Positions 59,801-64,000 of a stretch of DNA of 64,000 bases are shown piece after piece. Position numbers and translations under genes: made by a program. The notes beneath the pieces were generated by a model, which ran no database searches, had not been told where the DNA came from, and saw only the letters and a list, made by a program, of their open reading frames with translations. Location of the stretch: positions 2,294,001 to 2,358,000 of the forward strand of contig JAWKWE010000004.1 in NCBI GenBank assembly GCA_041397645.1. Direction: 5' to 3'. This DNA comes from Hyphomicrobiaceae bacterium (lineage in GTDB: Bacteria > Pseudomonadota > Alphaproteobacteria > Rhizobiales > Hyphomicrobiaceae). Position 1 is the stretch's first letter. The number at the start of each line of letters is the position of its first letter.

Positions 59801-61132
59801 GAGTCGTCTACCTACTTCAGTCATGCACCACTGCTTCAAATGATGTGGCGGCTCGCACTTTACGCGTTCGTGACCACTTGGCTCACCATCGCCGTCACTT
59901 CGGTCCTCGGCTGTCTTTTCGTGCGGGTGACAGCCGCACGTCCAGGACTTCACAACACGCACAGCTTAGCCGGAGCGCTTCTAATGCTCCGGATCAACAT
60001 GCTGAATGCCATTCAACGCATATGGACGTGGACGCTTACTGGCCAGTATTTGAGGTCGCTTGCTGGCGTGCGATTCAGCCGGCTGGGCTGTTCTGAATGC
60101 GATATCATGTTCAATCTCGTCCCGGAGACGGCGCGTGTCCACGCCGAGGTCTTCTGGTCTAACGGTAGCTTCACGAACATGCTCGACTACGGACCGCACC
60201 ACCTCACGCTGCGCCACGTCGACATGCCGCGCAAATTCTTCAGCGGCAACAATTGCGTCATCGAGCATGGCCAAATGCCGTCGAACTTCCTACTCGGCGT
60301 TTCCACGCCGTGCAGCGAAATAGATTTCCGGAGGCAGATCCGCACGCGTCCCGGGCAACCCATCGTCGTGGCGGGCAATCCGCCGGTGCGATTTGCTAGC
60401 GCATCTTCCGAGGAGGAGAACGCCGATCACTGCCTCCCGAGTTTTCCACTGTTTCTAGCTCGAACTCTGCTGAACGACTTCGTCGGCATCGGATTGCAGC
60501 GCGTGACTGAGCTCCTCGTGTTCTCGGTTGCACTCATTGCTTTGTTGCGGACAGGCGCCGGGTCGGTCTCCTGCTCTATCGCGGCTATTCTCATCACGGA
60601 GGCTGCGATCGTTCTGCTGAGCGTGGGAGCGAAGAGAATACTTGTCGGCAACGATTGGGGAAGAGATCATCGCACTGCGTTCTGGTCCTGGAGGCACTTC
60701 AGCTACTTCTTCGCTCAGGACTGCTTCTTCGTCTGGTGCCGGGGATATCTGGCATTGGCTGCGGGCACCGTCCTCGCAAATCCGCTTCTGAGAGCGATGG
60801 GATGTCGGATCGGTCCCAGAACTCTCGTGACGGAACCCATGCAATGCTCGGACTGGAATGCGGTCAGCTTTGGAGCTGACTGCGTCGTGGGGGGCTTCAT
60901 GCAATTCCACACGTTTGAGAACATGGTTCTGAAGGTTGAGCGGACCCATCTAGCTGACGGTTGCTCGATCGCCTTCGGTGCCACGGTGATGGGAGGCGTG
61001 AATGTCGAGCCGGGGACCTCGGTGATGCCCCTTTCGCTGGTCCTCAAGGGGATGACGTTGCCAACGGGAACCTACGAAGGAAGTCCCGTTGGGTTTGCTG
61101 CTGCTGAAACTTGCCGGGAAGCCGCTCAATGA
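56888..61132 (+). CDS. Pls/PosA-type membrane non-ribosomal peptide synthetase
   Basis: 1,414 residues from TTG at 56888; upstream in-frame stop at 56840, no ATG before residue 119. An N-terminal hydrophobic segment (about 3-20) precedes a complete adenylation domain: A3 FYTSGTTGMPKGV (about 206-218), A4 YDGSISEMYSAW with Asp near 254 (alpha-amino contact), A5 NTYGPTEAS, A7 YRTGDK, A8 GRIDTQFKVRGHRVE, A10 GKIDRSKL (about 549). The carrier domain has GGHSI with Ser near 620. The rest is the Pls C-terminal region: six or more helices in three pairs (about 685-760, 930-1015, 1187-1255) with hexapeptide-repeat soluble domains (about 807-900 and 1303-1395). There is no condensation or thioesterase domain. 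Family members build epsilon-poly-lysine and similar homopolymers; the substrate here is probably 2,3-diaminopropionate or its amidino form. Confidence 0.88.
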   Translation: MTLAATIFATVVLLTYVAWRRYLWTAKAVRDEPFDTCPYSLRDIFDESVYDKVPHQRGARWLSEVFSRSAARFPDHPALQIPHTGETLSFRELDTRADTIAAALSQFLTGPDQVVALSMPQDSWHIVAAHLGVLRAGGTLVVFDTTLPDSLVTHMIADANPVVVLTLGQDSYRDLPTLDISKLPKQVSPPLPPSWLDDPTQRLATIFYTSGTTGMPKGVESPHAGYINLALSYADYFDLVPGIDATTLTSSLGYDGSISEMYSAWVSGCAVVMLTKDQVRSGPDLIPILRAAEVTVLFCPPVLLSTLTPTPEVDLPYPLCRYIVPAGEAFPSALVEPWTRARRQIINTYGPTEASTDTSRQSLKAGEPITIGSPFPNVTYVILEIDKLDPVPHGEVGELCIGGVHLARGYRNLPEQTASRFIQHPTFGRLYRTGDKCVIDIKTQQVHFLGRIDTQFKVRGHRVEAQAVEDMLQTQFHEIEAAVLDYQNEALIAFVLAPSLSNGTKAEVAAAPEEWAARITATLARQLPAPSVPSRIVLVEKFVMKPVSGKIDRSKLPKLLQSAGTVEPPARFLDGAATDDLSQANVARELDNVEVLAICRSVLGTPIGWDDEFARSGGHSIVIARLALKLQSAGWTIPVRALMSDCNTPRKVAQRPRQASQAAAPTIPAKAIERQSPSGSATDNALPVAVFTALQLAFALLLISPGLISLVVAVSMLEIGAFFVAGTFFQFLAVGVGLYFVGLSMPFATLLWVLSIKRFLPGKVTAGIYPKWSRMHLRVWCLARMEALVLRQLSMMFRSAPLMTFALRQLGARVGRNVQCAQDAVIRGPLELVCIDDDVTIQTGAYIQPVRWTGQQLHIGKIDLESGCKIGMRAAVGNGVRVGQGTWVTPFTPILRDTGPNEMWEGGPARLAGRFIDLDRPRRVARISYPIWLLESCNIAMQILANIAVTVAPAAMIAWLARDFTPLPDLDESSTYFSHAPLLQMMWRLALYAFVTTWLTIAVTSVLGCLFVRVTAARPGLHNTHSLAGALLMLRINMLNAIQRIWTWTLTGQYLRSLAGVRFSRLGCSECDIMFNLVPETARVHAEVFWSNGSFTNMLDYGPHHLTLRHVDMPRKFFSGNNCVIEHGQMPSNFLLGVSTPCSEIDFRRQIRTRPGQPIVVAGNPPVRFASASSEEENADHCLPSFPLFLARTLLNDFVGIGLQRVTELLVFSVALIALLRTGAGSVSCSIAAILITEAAIVLLSVGAKRILVGNDWGRDHRTAFWSWRHFSYFFAQDCFFVWCRGYLALAAGTVLANPLLRAMGCRIGPRTLVTEPMQCSDWNAVSFGADCVVGGFMQFHTFENMVLKVERTHLADGCSIAFGATVMGGVNVEPGTSVMPLSLVLKGMTLPTGTYEGSPVGFAAAETCREAAQ

Positions 61133-61878
61133 GGCAGGCACTTTTCCCCACATCAAAAGTTCAACGGCCCGAGGTCGACCGCCACTTCCGGAGCTGCGCG
61201 CGTGATTGTACGCCGGAGATAGCGGGTGCGACCATCCGTGTTCTATACGCCCCTTGGTCGCGTGAACCGGAGGTATCAAAACTCTGTGCATCGCTACTGC
61301 CCGATGTCGAGCAACGGCAGTCTGAGCTGTTCCTGACAGATGCCGATCGGGAGCGTTTCCAGCAACGCCGATCTTTCCAGCGATATTGTGTGTACGATGC
61401 ACTTGGGTGTGCAGACATGCTTCATGACCTCGATTTAGGCTGGACAGCCAAGGGGCGGCCCTATCTTGCAGGGCGTCCCGAATACTCTTTCAGTTTTTCC
61501 GCGTGCCGGCTCGGCTTCGTTGGCGCTTGGTCGTCAACCCACGACATCGGGATCGACATTGAGGATTCGGCTGACGACGTTGAGGACTTGGAGATGTGCC
61601 GCTACTACTTCGAGGCGCGCGAGACGACAGCCATTTTATCCTTGACCGGCGCGGAGCGTAGAAGCGCCTTTTTCCGTCTATGGACTTCGAAGGAGGCAGC
61701 ACTGAAATCGATAGGCGAAGGCATCCCCTACGGTCTTTCCACTTTCGTTCTCGATCTCAAGCCTTCCCCACGAATTATCTGCGCACCGGCGGCCTTCGGC
61801 GATGTCGGTCGCATCCAAGTCCATCCGGTGGACGGCACAGACGGTTGCACATCGCTCGTCTTGCGCGCGCGATTATGA
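61129..61878 (+). CDS. Sfp-type 4-prime-phosphopantetheinyl transferase
   Basis: 249 residues from ATG at 61129, overlapping the NRPS stop as ATGA, so it is translationally coupled. The family signature is present: GIDIE (141-145, magnesium ligands) and FFRLWTSKEAALKSIGEG (W-x2-KEA, 181-198). It loads the phosphopantetheine arm onto the carrier Ser of the NRPS. Having a dedicated enzyme in the operon supports the operon being functional. It ends 6 bases into the convergent S41 peptidase gene. Confidence 0.92.
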   Translation: MRQALFPTSKVQRPEVDRHFRSCARDCTPEIAGATIRVLYAPWSREPEVSKLCASLLPDVEQRQSELFLTDADRERFQQRRSFQRYCVYDALGCADMLHDLDLGWTAKGRPYLAGRPEYSFSFSACRLGFVGAWSSTHDIGIDIEDSADDVEDLEMCRYYFEARETTAILSLTGAERRSAFFRLWTSKEAALKSIGEGIPYGLSTFVLDLKPSPRIICAPAAFGDVGRIQVHPVDGTDGCTSLVLRARL

Positions 61879-62892
61879 CCCGACTGGGGTGAGGATTTCG
61901 AGCGCGCGAACAATTAAAGGATCGATCCCCCTTTCGATGTCAACCCTGGTGTTCAACAACTCGATATCAGGCGGCACACCCCTGCCCTCGAAGCAAACCA
62001 TGTCTGCAGATAGGTACTGTTGATAGGAGAGGCAATAATCCCAGCCGTTGGGCAGGGTCTTTTCTAGAGTGTATGAGAATATTCCGTTCGTATGATCTCC
62101 AATGATCGTGACGTTGGGGAGCTCGCGCAAGGCAAGTGCGAACGCCTCGCCGCCGCTAAAGACCGCGTCGCATGTCAAAAGAATAATGGGACCAACGAAG
62201 CGGGGACTGCCATGCGGCTCCAAATGCCATGTCTTGAGGGGCGACCAGTCGTTCGCACCACAACCGAGCTTCGTCCGCCTATGGAAGGCAACCCGTTGAC
62301 GGTCTGCGAAGCGGTTGATGATCGCGATGGCTGTGCTGTCGTCGCCGCCGGGATTGCCGCGAATGTCGATGATGAAGCCCCTGAGGCTGGAAAAGTCCTG
62401 CTGCAACTTATTGAGTGCAGTTGAAAGCTTCTTCTTACCGATCCCTTCGAGCTCTAAAATGCGCAAATAGCCGATGCTCTCGGAGCGTCCGTAGTGAAGC
62501 ACCCAGGCTTCTGTGGGGGCTGGCACGTCAAATCCGTTGGACACGAGCGTTCTCGATGTCGTCTGAAATAGCTGCCGTACACCATCCTTGCCAAGCGCAG
62601 TATGAAACCGAGTTGGCTTCTCCGCTGTGAAGCGGCGTTTCATACCATCGATCTGGGCTTTGACCTCCACGTGTCCATCGTTCAGGGGATCGATCATGCA
62701 ACACAGCGTATCGAATAGCTCCGCATCTGTGGTCAGACCCGTGATGCGCGGTCGATAGATCTGGTATTGCCGTACCCAGTCGACTCGCCTCAGTTCGAAA
62801 AACGGATATCTTTCGAAAAAGGTTTTCCAGAAGACTTCAAAATTTCTCACAGGGTCGCGATCGATCATTGTCCGATCCCTCGCAGCAGGCAC
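61873..62892 (-). CDS. S41-family peptidase (tail-specific / tricorn-like)
   Basis: 339 residues (or 331 from ATG 62868). An N-terminal helical part VRNFEVFWKTFFERYPFFELRRVDWVRQYQIYRPRI is like the tricorn C1 region. The catalytic domain has FIIDIRGNPGGDDSTAIAIINRF and LLTCDAVFSGGEAFALALRELP with the Ser in the FSGGE motif, then GVPPDIEL. No PDZ domain and no signal peptide are evident, so it may be cytoplasmic. It is convergent with the NRPS operon (6-base overlap) and may be unrelated. Confidence 0.82.
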   Translation of the reverse strand: MPAARDRTMIDRDPVRNFEVFWKTFFERYPFFELRRVDWVRQYQIYRPRITGLTTDAELFDTLCCMIDPLNDGHVEVKAQIDGMKRRFTAEKPTRFHTALGKDGVRQLFQTTSRTLVSNGFDVPAPTEAWVLHYGRSESIGYLRILELEGIGKKKLSTALNKLQQDFSSLRGFIIDIRGNPGGDDSTAIAIINRFADRQRVAFHRRTKLGCGANDWSPLKTWHLEPHGSPRFVGPIILLTCDAVFSGGEAFALALRELPNVTIIGDHTNGIFSYTLEKTLPNGWDYCLSYQQYLSADMVCFEGRGVPPDIELLNTRVDIERGIDPLIVRALEILTPVGS

Positions 62893-62939
62893 GAGCGCTT
62901 AGCAATGTTTGGTTTTGACATCAGTGCCGGTGGCAAGGG

Positions 62940-63749
62940 TCACAACCCTGCGTCTGGCCAGAGTCCAACGATCAGCTCCGATACGGCAAGTTGAACGGCA
63001 TAGATCGCCAAGGTGTACCTTCCGACAAAACGAAGCATTGCTGTCATCGATTGAGGTGGTTGAATGGGACTTGCGCCGCGACGAAACCGGACGAGGGCCA
63101 GCGATAGAACAATTATTCCAACGATAAAGACTGCCAGTTGAGCTTGCGAAAAAGAATACTCAATTTGCTCGAACCAAACATAGAGCGGTACTGTGATGAG
63201 GAAAGCAAGTATGCGCATGGCGCTCAAGTGCCGCTGCGAGTCGTTTCGCGGCATAGAGTTTGCTCCAACCACTTTGGAAGCTGAAGTGTAGTTCACATAC
63301 ATACGTTGCAAAAGTCCGCACAGTGCCCAAAGCCAACCCTCTGCGCCATAGTCAAAGAGGTTCGATGTGAGGGGCAGCGCTAGAACCAAGAAACAAATTA
63401 CTCCAGTGAAAGCGAGCCATTGAAAGTTTTCAATGAATTGCGCGGCATACGGGCGCACCAATCGGATCAATGCGAAACTTAGTAGAATATTCGGCGAGAC
63501 CCAATTCCAGTCTTCGTTCCAGCTTTCAAGTACCGTGAGAACCAAACCGAGTGAAAGCCAACTTAGCGGCACCTGCCGCGTATTGGCATAGCCCATGAGG
63601 AAGAAAAATGGAGGAGCTGCCATACGGCCTAGCGTGCTCCACCAAGAATCGTTTTCGACAAAAAAGTGCCCAAAGTGGTCAATGGCAACTAGAATAATTG
63701 CACAAGCCTTTAGCCAATCGGTGTTGTCGACCGTGTGAGGTGCAGACAT
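62940..63749 (-). CDS. TraX-like multi-pass membrane protein (putative acyltransferase)
   Basis: About 269 residues from ATG at 63749; the open frame continues to 63824 but adds 25 residues with no signal. It has eight or nine helices and the family opening NTDWLKACAIILVAIDHFGHFFVENDSWWSTLGRMAAPPFFFLMGYANT, typical of TraX (F-pilin N-acetylation in conjugative plasmids) and related acyltransferases. No conjugation genes are present. It lies upstream of the S41 gene on the same strand and about 1 kb downstream of the PPTase. Confidence 0.7.
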   Translation of the reverse strand: MSAPHTVDNTDWLKACAIILVAIDHFGHFFVENDSWWSTLGRMAAPPFFFLMGYANTRQVPLSWLSLGLVLTVLESWNEDWNWVSPNILLSFALIRLVRPYAAQFIENFQWLAFTGVICFLVLALPLTSNLFDYGAEGWLWALCGLLQRMYVNYTSASKVVGANSMPRNDSQRHLSAMRILAFLITVPLYVWFEQIEYSFSQAQLAVFIVGIIVLSLALVRFRRGASPIQPPQSMTAMLRFVGRYTLAIYAVQLAVSELIVGLWPDAGL

Positions 63750-63847
63750 TTTAATGCAACCTACCGCGCATGGCTGGCACTTTTCAGGGGCCGGCTGCTG
63801 GTCGAATTGCTTGGAGCAGTTCAACCACTTTATCTAGCCCCAAACTG

Positions 63848-64000
63848 TTAGGCCACAGACGCCGGTTCCTCCAGGTGCCTCAGTGACACGATTGCGAGTG
63901 ATAGCGAAAGGTAATCCAAATCTTGAGATGTAGGAGCGAAGGACAAGATTAAGGCCAAGATCTCGGGGGCCTGGATCGCTCGGACAATCGGATTTACTGG
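63848..64000 (-). CDS. Possible C-terminal end of an unidentified gene (cut by right edge)
   Basis: An open minus-strand frame enters from the right edge and ends with TAA at 63848, giving about 50 residues (PVNPIVRAIQAPEILALILS ... SLSLAIVSLRHLEEPASVA). It has a reasonable codon pattern but no family is recognised. It may be a chance frame. Confidence 0.3.
   Translation of the reverse strand, partial: PVNPIVRAIQAPEILALILSFAPTSQDLDYLSLSLAIVSLRHLEEPASVA

Overview
The window looks like chromosome of a methylotrophic alphaproteobacterium, most like Hyphomicrobium or a close relative. This is inferred from gene content (trimethylamine-dehydrogenase-type enzyme, dimethylamine monooxygenase, formaldehyde-activating enzyme, hydroxypyruvate isomerase, complete rhizobial-type hup/hyp cluster) and the fairly high GC. 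It has not been tested by any search.

Layout. (1) 1-9.5 kb is mostly minus strand: a MOSC protein cut by the left edge, a YchJ/SEC-C protein, tRNA-Arg(TCG), a set of 41-59 bp palindromic repeats, hyi, arfB, a VOC protein, a phytoene-dehydrogenase-like oxidoreductase, then a periplasmic di-haem peroxidase / imelysin / di-haem oxidoreductase group. (2) 9.6-13 kb holds a MASE1-type sensor kinase and FixJ-like regulator, divergent from two tiny unknown proteins, followed by a Nudix hydrolase. (3) 13-31 kb is a methylated-amine block, nearly all minus strand: a TMADH/DMADH-family dehydrogenase, a giant fusion of an iron-sulphur membrane oxidoreductase with ETF beta, etfA, an APC permease, the dimethylamine monooxygenase subunits, a GcvT-like folate enzyme, a truncated globin and a DMT transporter operon that ends in a 39-residue membrane protein. 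A divergent GntR regulator, an orphan amide/amine-type binding protein and Fae flank it. The proposed flow is TMA to DMA to methylamine, with electrons passing through ETF to quinone and formaldehyde passing to Fae and folate carriers.

(4) 33.2-53.5 kb is one plus-strand hydrogen-uptake locus: hupSLECDFGHIJK, hypABCDE, hoxA, hupT, hupUV, hypF. It encodes the enzyme, its maturation machinery and a complete hydrogen-sensing circuit. Two well-formed sigma-54 (-24/-12) promoters, before hupS and before hupD, fit control by the NtrC-type regulator HoxA.

(5) 53.6-61.9 kb is the most unusual part: a five-gene plus-strand operon with an SbnA-like PLP enzyme, an SbnB-like dehydrogenase, an arginine:X amidinotransferase, a 1,414-residue membrane NRPS of the Pls/PosA (epsilon-poly-lysine synthetase) architecture, and a Sfp-type phosphopantetheinyl transferase. 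It appears designed to make 2,3-diaminopropionate and to activate and polymerise or ligate it, possibly in guanidinylated form. I know of no described pathway with this exact set. A minus-strand S41 peptidase and a TraX-like membrane protein follow, and an unidentified open frame enters from the right edge.
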